30,748 bases of DNA from Temnopleurus reevesii. Taxonomy: Eukaryota > Echinodermata > Echinoidea > Temnopleuroida > Temnopleuridae. This document shows, one piece after another, positions 1 to 10,372 of the stretch (position 1 is its first letter; each line of letters opens with the position of its first letter). Both the position numbers and the translations under genes were made by a program. The DNA is taken from contig BQKZ01001118.1 in the NCBI GenBank assembly GCA_036244855.1, positions 95,734-126,481 on the forward strand, written 5' to 3'. The notes under the pieces are model-generated. The model was given only the letters and a program-made list of their open reading frames with translations, searched no databases and was not told the DNA's origin.

Positions 1-21
1 GGGGGGGGGGGGGGGGGGGGG
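1..21. repeat. Poly-G run at the window start
   Basis: The sequence opens with 21 consecutive G. It may be a genomic homopolymer or an artefact of a sequence end. Confidence 0.9.
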
Positions 22-417
22 ATCACCGACTCGGATTCTTACTGGACAACAACTGGAAAGTGCTAGGACAACAAACGCGACACTTTGTTTCAGTGTTAAA
101 ATCAACTTAATTTCTTGTTTGTGTTTTCTGGTGCTATATTATACATGTACCCTATTTTTTGCCACAAATCTAGTAATTTACATGTCGGCTGTGCATTCAA
201 CATTTTGAGGTGAAGCTATATAGGTACGAAGATGAATGAGTCAGTAGTCCCAAATAATTATCGATGCAAGGATAGATGTGAATTTAAAATCAATGACAGC
301 AGTGATTCAGAGCATGATCTGTGTCGTCATGTCCCTGGAGTAGTCGAGAAATCCGTGGGGGGGGGGGGGGTAAATGGCTTAATACTGTTAAAAATGCAGT
401 GTAAAAAATGAGAAAAT
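22..417. other. Noncoding, no gene seen
   Basis: AT-rich sequence with no convincing ORF or splice structure; it includes a 14-base poly-G at 357-370. Confidence 0.6.
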
Positions 418-640
418 CTTCTTATAATTCTCCTCCTTTCTGTTCATCTTCTTTTCCCTCTTCCTCCTCCTCTTTTATTCTTCTCCCCCTCTTTTTTCCC
501 CTCTCTCTCCTTGTTCCCTTGATTCTTCTTCATCCTCAATTGATTCTTCTTCCTCTTCTTTCTCGCCTTCTTTCTCTTTTCTTCTTCTACTCTTTAAATT
601 TCCTTGTTTTTTCTCCTTATCTCTTGTCTTTTCATTTTTT
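418..640 (+). repeat. 220-base polypyrimidine tract
   Basis: Almost uninterrupted C/T sequence (CTTCTT, CCTCCT and TTTTCC mixtures) ending in TTTTTTAG followed by GGGGGGAGGG. It creates spurious Ser/Leu/Phe-rich and Glu/Lys-rich ORFs on the two strands. Such purine/pyrimidine asymmetric tracts can form triplex DNA; here that is only a possibility. Confidence 0.85.
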
Positions 641-1527
641 AGGGGGGAGGGTGGTGGTGCAGCAACTAAACCGCCCCTCCCTTGCTCCCACACTAAAACA
701 ATTTGAAACTGAACCTCAAGATCAATCAGCTGTTTTCATTTCGCTGTACCCATTTTGAGTATATTATTTGTGTGCACACATGCAAGTCGTTTTGTACGGC
801 GAAAACATAGATTATTTGCGCCAGAGGATTCTCTCCCCAATACTGAACCGGGAAAGTAGGTGGAATATTACTACTCGGAGAATACGATATATTTGATATA
901 ATTTCTCACAATTGATTCTTTGGAAATTAAATGGACTCAGGTATTCTTGTGAGTATATTTTAAATCTTTGTTCATTCGCGATTTAGTAATCCAGAAGAGT
1001 TTGAAAAGTTCGCGAACTTAACAACTTCGCCATTCGAATTGTTGCTTCTCTTCCTGCCGTCTGCACTGGCGGCCTGATCGCCAGCGGGTGGGCAGTGCAG
1101 CAGCTGCTACCTGCGTGAGGTGGAGCGCTAGCGATTCAGAAAGGAAGTTGACTTTTACTAAGGTTTTACGGTGATCTCTACGTTTTTAATTCTTTAAAAC
1201 GTGTTATGCATTTCTTGAATATATAACCATACTTTGGCGGCAATACATGCTGTATCACCTGAGGCTGAGGCTGTGTATCGTGCCGTCATAATTCCGCATC
1301 ATGTCCATGATCATTCATATTTATCTGTACATCTTCGAAAAATTGATGAGATATTAAAAATGTGATACCACCATCATAACGTGGACATTTATTTGCCTAT
1401 ATTGGTAATGTTCATGAGATGTGGGTAAGATATAAAATGGAAATATCGTGAAAAGATTGGCAGATTTGCTTCCGTTTGTTGGAGAACACGGGTCTCACGA
1501 CAATCCATAATTATAAAAATAAACTTT
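641..1527. other. Noncoding upstream region with a GC-richer patch
   Basis: No protein frame is recognised. Around 1015-1140 the composition becomes GC-richer (CGCGAAC, GGCGGCCTGATCGCC, GAGCGCTAGCG) with a possible donor GTGAGG at 1114. This could hold a noncoding first exon or promoter of the SSX2IP gene, but nothing decides it. Confidence 0.35.
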
Positions 1528-1870
1528 ACATGAATCCATTTTTCAAATTTCTATGTTCAAACTGAATGAGGAGTTGTGTGACATGACGCCACACATTCTG
1601 TCGGTGTTTTTGAATGCACAGATCTCCAAGAGTCCATGAGCAGCAGTGATCATCAAATTTCATGTGAATGTGAAAATTCATAACTTTTGAACAGGTTATC
1701 TGATTTTTCTCAAATTTTTACAGTTCATTCATTTGATTTTTCTTCGTTCAATGAGAACATGACAATCCCAGGGGTTGGTTCCCTCTTGAATTGTTTAAAT
1801 ATGACATGAATTTCTTACAATCTGGAAGCTGAAAAAAACCAAAGAAATATTTAAAAGCAGCAGAGCTACA

Positions 1871-2232
1871 TACGTATGGTAGGGGGCTCCTCCTCTGCGC
1901 CAGGTCCCTCATCTGCACCTCATTGACGTACGCGATTTAACTCGCGCGCTCGGTGAAATCAAGACTTTTTCTTGAAAATCTCTGACCGCGTGTAAAGTGA
2001 ATGGGATGCAGAGAAGGGACCCAAATATTTTGAACAGCAAAAATGAGAGGGGTGTATATTTCATCTAAAATGACATTGTTCCTGGTCAGATTCTGCTGAG
2101 ATATTTCTCACACATAATCTTTAGGATATCTATGATAATATCAGATTAAAATTGAATTGGATATTCATTGACTTTCAGCTTTTTTCAAGCTGAAAGTTTA
2201 GGTGCGCAGACGTGGGACCTCCCATCATACGT
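1871..2232. mobile_element. Small inverted-repeat element in copy A
   Basis: This segment is present in copy A and absent from copy B. Its ends are imperfect inverted repeats: a GTATGGTAGGGGGCTCC and CTCTGCGCC series at the left, and the complement of GTATGATGGGAGGTCCC and GTCTGCGCACC at the right. TACGT occurs at both edges (1871-1875 and 2228-2232), while copy B has one TACATT at the site. No coding capacity. It fits a non-autonomous DNA transposon. Confidence 0.6.
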
Positions 2233-2487
2233 TGAAAATTAAAACTTACCTTTTTGGTATACTTGGTAGACTAGCCCTTTATTCATTAGAGACGGGCGCT
2301 CAGAAAACTATTAAATGTAGTCACTGTAGATGCAGAAAAAAAAGTTGTTCAGGGAGATTTTACATTTGTAGATATCTATTTCTTGCTTTGATTTTGGGGG
2401 AGGACGGGATTCAACCAAAGAAACTTCCCATGAACACATGATGACTCAAACTTTATTAAACGTATATTGCTAATTTTTCTTCTATAG

Positions 2488-2566
2488 ATGTATTCATTTG
2501 ATTCTTCATGATGGCTGGATGGGAACTAGCAAACTCCATGGTGCTCACTCCACACTCGGATCCAAG
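2488..2566 (+). CDS. SSX2IP: Duplicate of SSX2IP start-codon exon
   Basis: The exon sequence, acceptor (TATAG at 2483-2487) and donor (GTAAGA at 2567) are the same as in the copy at 3553-3631. Coding would start at 2508 or 2511. The similarity continues about 19 bases into the intron and stops at the N at 2586. It is either a second haplotype joined in series or a real tandem copy. If real, it could serve as an alternative start exon with the same phase. Confidence 0.5.
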
Positions 2567-2691
2567 GTAAGATTTACATTTTCAANTCATCACATCACAT
2601 CTGGTACGGAATAGAAGGATCTCTCCTGTTGTAATTCCGGTCTGGACGTCAGTTTGCTATACAGGATTTACTGTTGAACTATTATGATTTT

Positions 2692-3345
2692 ACATGAATC
2701 CATTTTTCAAATTTCTATGTACAAAGTGAATGAGGAGTTGTCCGACATGATGTCACAGATTCTGTCGGTGTTGTCAAACGCACAGATCTCCATGAGCGGC
2801 AGTGATCATCAAATGTCTGTGAATTTTAAAATTCATAACTTTTGAACGGGGTGTTCCAATTTTTCTGAAATTTTCACAGTTCATTCATTTGATTTTTCTT
2901 TGTTCAATGGATTGAGAACATGACAATCGCAGGGGTTGGGTCCCTTTTAAATTTTTTAAATATGACATGAATTTCTCACAATTTGGAAGCTGAAAAAATG
3001 ACAGAATATATAAAAGCAGCAGAGCTAAAACAGCTTATGTACATTGAAAATTAAAACTTACCTTTTTGGTATACTTACTTGGTATACTTGGTAGACCAGC
3101 CCTTTATTCATTAGGGAAGGGCGCTCAGAAAACTCTTAAATGTAGCCACTGTACATGTAGGTGCAGAAAAAAAGTTGTTCAGGGAGATTTCTTTATATTA
3201 ATTAGATATCCGTTTCTTGCCTTGATTTGGGGGGAGGGTGGGAATTGACAAAAAAAACTCTTTCCACAAGTACATGATGACTCGAACTTTAATTAACTCA
3301 TTGCTCTTCTATAGATGTATTCATTTGATTCTTCATGATAGCTGA
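2692..3345 (+). repeat. 5' duplicated block, copy B
   Basis: Matches copy A (1528-2510) but lacks its inserted 360-base segment and ends in the decayed start-exon copy at 3315. A shorter third piece (about 3400-3552) repeats the pre-exon sequence GAACACATGATGACTCAAAC before the intact exon. Confidence 0.75.
3315..3345 (+). pseudogene. Decayed third copy of the start-codon exon
   Basis: After the same CTTCTATAG acceptor the first 23 bases match the start exon, including the short upstream ORF and its overlap with an ATG at 3335. The sequence then diverges: the second ATG has become ATA, and the frame from 3335 ends within about a dozen codons. No donor like GTAAGA follows. It is a broken exon copy sitting about 240 bp before the intact exon. 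Confidence 0.65.
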
Positions 3346-3552
3346 ATTGGAAGTACATGTAGAACAGTAAAGTTTTCACTCGTAGAAGTACACCTAAACT
3401 GCAGGGAATTTCTTTTCATTCATTGGATGTCCATTAGTACATGTACTTGCTTAGATATTGAGGGAGGATGGGGATGAACGGAAGAAATTCTTTCCCCGAA
3501 CACATGATGACTCAAACTTTAATTAAAGTTGTTGCTCATTGCTCTTCTATAG

Positions 3553-3631
3553 ATGTATTCATTTGATTCTTCATGATGGCTGGATGGGAACTAGCAAACT
3601 CCATGGTGCTCACTCCACACTCGGATCCAAG
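3553..3631 (+). CDS. SSX2IP: SSX2IP start-codon exon (intact copy, preferred)
   Basis: Acceptor TTCTATAG ends at 3552 and donor GTAAGA begins at 3632. Coding begins at ATG 3573 or the next ATG at 3576 and reads MMAGWELANSMVLTPHSDP, ending with two bases (AG) of a split codon that exon 3 completes as Arg. The short Met-x-x-Trp start resembles the vertebrate N-terminus. A seven-codon upstream ORF (ATG at 3553) ends in a TGA at 3574-3576 that overlaps the main ATG. This copy is preferred over 2488-2566 because it lies directly upstream of the continuous intron and is not beside an N. Confidence 0.7.
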
Positions 3632-6305
3632 GTAAGATTTACATTTTCAATTATATTTGGTGCATTATATCCACACATTATTTACAATTTTATATTCAAT
3701 ATTGTGTTTCTTAATATGATGAGACATTGTCTTTATGGCACTGAAGGAATGTTTTGATAATCCTCAAAGCAATCTGTCTGTTATTATTTCATACCCTACA
3801 TGTAGTTGCTTAAAACCAATAAGAATGTTAAAGTTACATATTCACAGTTGTACCATGCAAATTATTTTCATTGTCATTAGGAGAATTATTCTTGCATCTA
3901 GTGTACTGTATTAAATAGATTTTAAAGGTGAAATTTTAAATTAAATTTCCTTAATACAATTCCATAATTACAACTAGAACTTTGTAGAGCTGTATTTTGA
4001 CTGATTATTTATGACTTGTAATTTGAGATATTAAAAAATGAAAATGATCTGAGCCAATTGATCAAGTCATATCAGTTGTTCATTTAGTAAAAAACAGTAA
4101 CAAATGGTTGTCCTGTGTGCTGCATACTGAACTATCATAAAGGTGGCTAAAGTTGTGCCGTTAAATGCAGCTATATGTAAGCTAGAGCTTGACTTTATAT
4201 AGCATGCATTGGAGGAATAAGTCAAATGAACTGTTTATGTTGTAATTTCCCTAACTTGTAGAGAGGCTTGAAATGTTTTATTTAGATGGAGGGTAATATT
4301 ACAAGTGTACGTGTACATGGTACAATGAAAGGTTGGTTTTGTAACAATTGATGATTTATATTTCCCAGCTTTGCATCACACCTTTTTATATAATTTGATT
4401 CATTTTGAATGTCAACTATTACTGAACTTGCTCGAGTAGAAAGGATTTCACACATGACTGAACTTTATGATCATTTAGTAGTACACTCTACATGTCTACA
4501 AATAGATCTACAAAATGTATGAGAAGCCCCTCGGAAAAAAACATAACAATGTGATTGAACATGTTTCAATTTATTGTACATAATATAGTATTCAATTATA
4601 ATTTGACAAGAATTGGATTTTTCATACATCACAAAACTTTGTGCTACATGTGTATGCAACTGATCACCATTCAGCAACAAGTTTACCTTTATGTACGTAG
4701 TCACTACACATACAGTATACCATTCATCCATGATTAGAATCTTTACATTCAAATTTGAATGATACACGCCGTGAAACCAAATTTTTTTTTCTATCTCTCT
4801 CTCTCTCTCTTTCACATACATGTACATAAAGTGGATCAAAGTACCAGACATTGCTTCAGGACTGTTATGAACTTCCTGATGTTACTGTAGCTTTTGAGTA
4901 TGCCATGTACATATTTTGAACTGTGTAATGTGTACATGTACATGTAGAAACATGCATCAAACGTCAAGACCCAAAGAGTTTTAGATACTTCCTTCCATTG
5001 TTCAAACTTGGATGTAATCTTTGTTCAAATACCACTCTGAAGTGAACTGATGTACATATTACCAATGCCTGTACTGTCCATTTTCATTCACAATATTTCC
5101 TTATTCTTATCATCATTTTATAGAGTTTTAGCAACAATTAGGGGTAAATAATTCCTGAAAAGGTGTGTTGCAAAAAGTTGCAGTCAACTGCACATCCATG
5201 GTAAATTGAAATATGCATGTAATTCTGATTGGCTCATGGTTTCTGTCCAAAAGGAGATGTGAATCCAAAGGTGATTTTGGTTTGCTTTATACATATACAT
5301 TTGTGATTACATGCAACCTGACAATAGTATACATTTGCATCCAAATATGCATGCAAATGTATTTGACATATGCATTTTCAATGAATGCATTTATATGCAT
5401 CAGTTGTCAGGTCGTACACATGTATTCATAATTCCTACTGTACATCAACTGATCCTTGCAAATTATCACAACATTTACCCAGGGAGTAATTTTCCTGGTA
5501 TCGCATATAAATTTTCTATGCATTTTGCATGATTGCTACACAAAATAGCAACTTTTCCACATAGAACTTTTACAGTAAGGTATTTAAATTTTCCTCAACA
5601 TAGATCAAACTGCAAATCAAATTTAGAAAGTGAAATTACTGTACTCCCTGTTTTCCATAGTCTGTTTAGATATTTTTCATCCCTTGATTTATTTGGTGTT
5701 GTACTGTGCATTGAAGTGTCCATACATATGTAAGCTTATGTCTATTATATCTTTTAGTACCCTATTCAGACTATCAAGTATGTATTATGCAGTACCAGCT
5801 GGCATAATTAGTATAATTTACTCTCACTATTTCTGCAGTTAAATGATGTGATGATACTGTAGTACTTGTGAACTGGAGCGTATTCTAAGTGTGATCGAAA
5901 TGGCCATTTGTCAAAGCATCTGAAAGTTTGTGTGGAAGCACTTCAAATGAGCTAAAGTTCTGATGTAATGAGGCGTTGATTGAGTCAACTAGGGTAATTT
6001 TCTTTTGACCACTAATGATTAATCCACTTGAAGTTTATCCCTTGATGTCATAAAAGTGTCTTTAGTCCAAACTTATTTACCTGTCACAAGATAAAATCTA
6101 TACTGTCCTACAGTGTACACATACATGTGTAAATGCAGATCTTTCTGTTTCTTCACACATCGTGCTAAAACTGCAAGTCAGAATTCCTTGTTACATGTAC
6201 CTGCTATCACTTTAATAAAGCTTTTAATGACCAATGGGTATATCCCATTGGTCTTGGCTTTATATATTTCATGTAACCAATGAATTTTGACTAGGTCTGT
6301 AATAT
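3632..6305 (+). other. Intron between start exon and exon 3 (first part)
   Basis: AT-rich intron without a recognised gene. It holds a CT dinucleotide run near 4790-4812 and many ACATGTA motifs. Short ORFs on either strand show no family resemblance. Confidence 0.7.
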
Positions 6306-6452
6306 GGCCCGTATTCCGATAGCGAGGTTTAACTTAACCCTGGACTAAGCCATTGTTTTTTAGACCCGAGCTATTAAAAAGTTAAACCAAGCGTCTAAAT
6401 GACAATGACTTGGGCCCGGGTTAAGTTAAACCTCGCTATCGGAATACGGGCC
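6306..6452. mobile_element. 147-bp palindromic MITE
   Basis: The 35-base ends (6306-6340 and 6418-6452) are perfect reverse complements, starting GGCCCGTATTCCGATAGCGA. The middle contains no ORF. It would fold into a strong hairpin. No clear target duplication was found. Confidence 0.85.
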
Positions 6453-7000
6453 CATGTGTATGTACTACATACATGTACATGTAGCAGAGCGGTAGTGTCT
6501 AAAATTGTAATCATTTAAAATGCTTATTGTATTAGCAGATGGACCTTCATATAATCATTGAATAGTTCCGCTCTGAGCTCCATCAAAGGAAGCCAAAGGT
6601 CAGAATCTTTCTAATCAGTGTTAACCTTCACATAAAAGCATAAACAAGTGAGGCATTCTAATTTCAATAGAGAGCATTGAGACAATTCCATAAATCAGAT
6701 TTTCAAAGAATGCTCCGTTTGTTTTTTTTCGATAAATTATAGACAACATTGCAATGAAAATGAGGATGTGTTTTTCAAGCAATGCAGATACTGTAATTTG
6801 CATGCATTTGCATTTATTTTCAAAATCTTAAATCACTTTGATAAACCTGTTCTACATGTACATGTATGTATGTGGCTTTTTTTTAGGGGGGTGGGGGAGT
6901 GGGAATGGCGGGTATTGTACCATGAAGTCTATATGAAAAACTGGTTTGTAGCACTGGTTTGTGCATGTTCATGCATGATTAGTCACTCTTGCTATGAGAA
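6453..7000 (+). other. Intron sequence, no gene seen
   Basis: AT-rich; contains several ACATGTA copies (6470-6483, 6852-6866) and a T-run to G-run junction near 6876-6900. Confidence 0.6.
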
Positions 7001-7743
7001 ATTTACACTTAATGTCAAGTTCTTGATTTTAAACAAATTCTGCTATACTGATAGAAAAAGAAATGGCGATATCTCGATGAGAGACCTGAATCAGTATTGT
7101 TCTGTCCCTCTTTTAAACTTTGCATGTAATAAATTTTACCAAATCAGACTGCATAGGAAAAAAAATTGTGCTGTTAGAAGATGTTTTCGAGTGATATCGT
7201 AATTTCCATGCTCTACATTTATGACTCACAACTGTCAACAGGAAAACGTCCGTAGCCACCATTTTTGTCGTTTGCATACTTGTACTATGTACATGTAGCC
7301 TGTTCAATCAAATGAAGAAAAATTGAAGAAAGTGGAAAAGAGAGAAAGGAATGCACCATGCAAAGTGAGACTGGTTTAAAAATGTAATTTTATGTCATAC
7401 ATGGCCTGTTTTAGGAGGAAGGAAATCCACATGATGGTTTTGAATGAGTATTGGGAAATATATCCTGAAACTTGTGAATTATAAATACATTACTAGACAA
7501 AGTATACATAAGTCCCAGGAAAATATCATTTATTTTGGTAATTGAGGGTAAAAAATAAGATTTTGTTTATATACAGTGTATGCGAGGATTTCTTTTCATT
7601 TTCCTCCTGAAAAATAGCCCCAGAGTACTGTACATTGTACTGTACTGTCAGTACATGTTGTTGGTGCTACCTCTACATAGAAGGTAGGGGGTTAATTGCC
7701 CATTTTTATTTGGTCCCAGTCATGTTTCACACTACAGTATATA

Positions 7744-7984
7744 CAGGGCGCTACAAACCCACTTGCCTGCATGCCCGGGGCAACAAAATGAAGCTGTCGG
7801 GCAAGTAAATAAAACTGTCACTTGCCCAAAAGGGCAAGTAGCAGCCTTTTCTAGTTTTTATCTACATGTACAAATTGGCATGTTAGGCCATCAATTTGGG
7901 GCAAAGGAAATTTTGTTCGGGCAAGTGATTTAAAAACTTGGTTGCCCGACTGGGCAACTGGTGAAAAAATATAATAGCACCCTG
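7744..7984. mobile_element. hAT-like MITE, copy 1
   Basis: Ends are CAGGGCGCTAC and GTAGCACCCTG-like inverted repeats, flanked by a CAGTATA-type direct repeat of about 8 bases. CAGGG ends and 8-bp target duplications are typical of hAT elements. Inside, GGGCAAGT and its complement ACTTGCCC recur, giving internal hairpins. No transposase frame. Confidence 0.65.
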
Positions 7985-8026
7985 CAGTATACTATGTAAG
8001 TCCTCTTTTGTTGCTTTTTCTTTCAG

Positions 8027-8219
8027 GAGGTTATCCTTCGATCATGATGAATTCATCTCAAAGTACACCACACAGTCGTTCCACTACCACCCCACAAGCC
8101 CCAGGAATCCCCATGGCTACACCCCTTCACCACAGAGGCCCAATGGGGAGGGCTCTGGGGGAGGGCCCTCCTTCTGTACCAAAGATAACATTGATCAATG
8201 TGTCAGCTATCTAGACCAG
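8027..8219 (+). CDS. SSX2IP: SSX2IP exon 3, copy 1
   Basis: Acceptor TTTCTTTCAG ends at 8026 and donor GTAAGAG starts at 8220. The frame enters in phase 2 and leaves in phase 0. It encodes a variable Ser/Pro/His-rich stretch beginning RRLSFDHDEF, then the conserved FCTKDNIDQCVSYLDQ that opens the family's conserved N-terminal region (about residues 69-84). The other frame, with an ATG at 8008, is a shadow. At 193 nt the exon is not a multiple of three, so this copy and the one at 10113 cannot both be spliced in without a frameshift. Confidence 0.85.
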
Positions 8220-8286
8220 GTAAGAGACACAAATAAACAAACAAAAAAACTTTGCACTATGAATTATTGAAAGTTGATGTAAGAAT

Positions 8287-8954
8287 TGGAACATCAGATT
8301 ATTGGCCGATCCTTTATGATGAAGGTTTCACAATGAAGCTTTGCTTTGTGTGGCCTATACCAAGTATTTTTTTTTTCATGATTAAAATTTCCAACATTGA
8401 TTTGATCATGGAATAAAGCTATACATTTAAAATGTAAACCTGATGCTTGAAAGCCCACCATAAATTGTGAGTATGTCATTTTCAGCTTAAATTGTAAATT
8501 GTTGTCTGTACCCAGCTTCGAGTGACATACCGATTGAAAATGAAAAAAATGATAAATGTTCTTGAGATCTTCATACTGTAATCATTTTCCCCATAAAACT
8601 GTTTGAACGGATTCAAGATATTTATTTTTTTCTTTATGAGCTATATGTATGAGTTGCTTATCACCCTTTGCTTTGAACAATACACAGTATGTATGTTCAA
8701 TAACAAGGAACGGGATGGAATCATAATTTTGGTTTAAATTGCTATTCAATCTACAATGTATCTCATTGACATCCATTGACCTCAAAACACTCTTTGGTTG
8801 CATTCATTCTACTTTGATTGTGCTATTCGTCATCTGCAACCTGTATGCTGTACCATTATTCTAAACCTCTAAACATATTTCACAAGGCCAGACAAAGCAA
8901 AGCTTCATTGTGAAACCTTCATCATAAAGGATCGGCCAATAATCTGATGTTCCA
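8287..8954. mobile_element. 668-bp element with 68-bp inverted repeats, copy 1
   Basis: The left arm 8287-8354 (beginning TGGAACATCAGATTATTGGC) and right arm 8887-8954 are reverse complements with about one mismatch. The interior shows no transposase or recognised protein; the two minus-strand ORFs within it are short. It fits a non-autonomous transposon or foldback element. It sits 67 bases after the exon 3 donor. Confidence 0.8.
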
Positions 8955-9830
8955 GTCTGCCCCCTACCAATCCCCTAAGATTTCCTCTTTGACAATATGA
9001 CGTGAAAAGATGCTTGTCCATGTCTCTTTCATGCTTTGTTTGACTTACAGCTCAATTTAGGTGGGGACAAGAGTTGATTTAANAATTTACACTTAATGCC
9101 AAGTTCTTGATTTTAAAAAATTCTGCTATACTGATAGAAAAAGAAATGGCGATATCTCGATGAGAGACCTGAAGCAGTATTGTTCTGTCCCTCTTTTAAA
9201 CTTTGCACAATAAATTTTACCAAATCAGACTGCATAGAGAAAGAATTTTTGCTGTCAGAAGATGTTTTCAAGTGATATCGTAATTTCCATGCTCCACATT
9301 TATGACTCACAACTGTAAACAGGAAAACGTCCGTAGCCACCATTTTTGTTGTTTGCATACTTGTGCTATGTACATGTAGCCTGTTAAATCAAAAGAAAAA
9401 TTTTGAAGAAAGTGGAAAAGAGAGAAAGGAATGCTCCATAATATGCAAAGTAAGACTGGTTTAAAAATGTAATTTTATGTCATGAATGGCCTGTTTTAGG
9501 AGGAAGGAAATCCACATTCATGGTTCTGAATGAGTACTGGGAAATACATGTATATCCTGAAACTTGTGAATTATACATTACTAGATTAAGGATACATAAG
9601 TCCCAGGAAAATATTATTTTGGTAATTGAGGGTAAAAAATAAGTTTTTGTTTATACCTATGCAAGGATTTCTTTTCATTTTCCTCCTGAAAAATAGCAAC
9701 AAAGTACTGTACATTGTACTGCACTGTCAGTACACTTTGTTGGGGCTACAAATGTACCTCTACATGGAAGGTAAGGGGATAATTGCCCATTTTTATTTGG
9801 TCCCAGTCGTGTTTCACACTATAGTATATA

Positions 9831-10073
9831 CAGGGCGCTACAAACCCACTTGCCCGCATGCCTGGGGCAACAAAATGAAGCTGTCAGGCAAGTAAATAAA
9901 ATTGTCACTTGCCCAAAAGGGCAAGTAGCAGCCTTTTCTAGTTTTCGTCTTCATGTACAAATTGGCATCTAGGCCATCAATTTGGGGCAAGGGAATTTTT
10001 GTTCGGGCAAGTGATTTGAAAACTTAGTTGCCCGACTGGGCAACTGGTGAAAAAAAATTCTTGTAGCACCCTG
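9831..10073. mobile_element. hAT-like MITE, copy 2
   Basis: The same element as at 7744-7984, with minor differences, in the second copy of the 2.1-kb block. It has the same CAGGGCGCTA...TAGCACCCTG ends and CAGTATATA at its right edge. Confidence 0.65.
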
Positions 10074-10112
10074 CAGTATATAAAGTCCTCTTTTGTTGCT
10101 TTTTTCTTTCAG

Positions 10113-10305
10113 GAGGTTATCCTTCGATCACGATGAATTTATCTCCAAGTACACTACACAGTCGTTCCACTACCACCCCACAAGCCCCAGGAATCCCCAT
10201 GGCTACACCCCTTCACCACAGAGGCCCAATGGGGAGGGCTCTGGGGGAGGGCCCTCCTTCTGTACCAAAGATAACATTGATCAATGTGTCAGCTATCTAG
10301 ACCAG
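10113..10305 (+). CDS. SSX2IP: SSX2IP exon 3, copy 2
   Basis: This is a second copy of the exon at 8027-8219, with the same acceptor, donor and length. I count four base differences, all synonymous (His, Phe, Ser and Thr codons near the start). It lies in the second 2.1-kb block after the N at 9083, which suggests the other allele. It connects without a gap to exon 4, so it is the copy physically continuous with the downstream gene. Confidence 0.8.
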
Positions 10306-10372
10306 GTAAGAGACACAAATAAACAAACAAAAAAACTTTGCACTATGAATTATTGAAAGTTGATGTAAGAAT

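Larger units (their letters stand above)
1528..2585 (+). repeat. 5' duplicated block, copy A
   Basis: From TACATGAATCC at 1528 this block matches 2692 onward, with scattered substitutions and indels, and runs through the start-codon exon to the N at 2586. It differs from copy B by an additional segment of about 360 bases (1876-2227). Confidence 0.8.
7001..9082 (+). repeat. 2.1-kb duplicated block, copy 1
   Basis: Starts AATTTACACTTAATG and ends GAGTTGATTTAA at the N at 9083. It contains exon 3 and two transposon-like elements. The first half differs from copy 2 by scattered substitutions and small indels. From inside exon 3 to the end I see no differences. Confidence 0.9.

Noticed and set aside
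408..758. 116-codon Ser/Leu/Phe-rich frame and a minus-strand Glu/Lys-rich frame
   Set aside because: Both are produced by the polypyrimidine tract; low complexity and no splice or family support.
8294..8803. Minus-strand frames of 61 and 73 codons, repeated at 10380-10889
   Set aside because: They lie inside the 668-bp inverted-repeat element, are short, and resemble no transposase. Their repetition only reflects the duplicated block.
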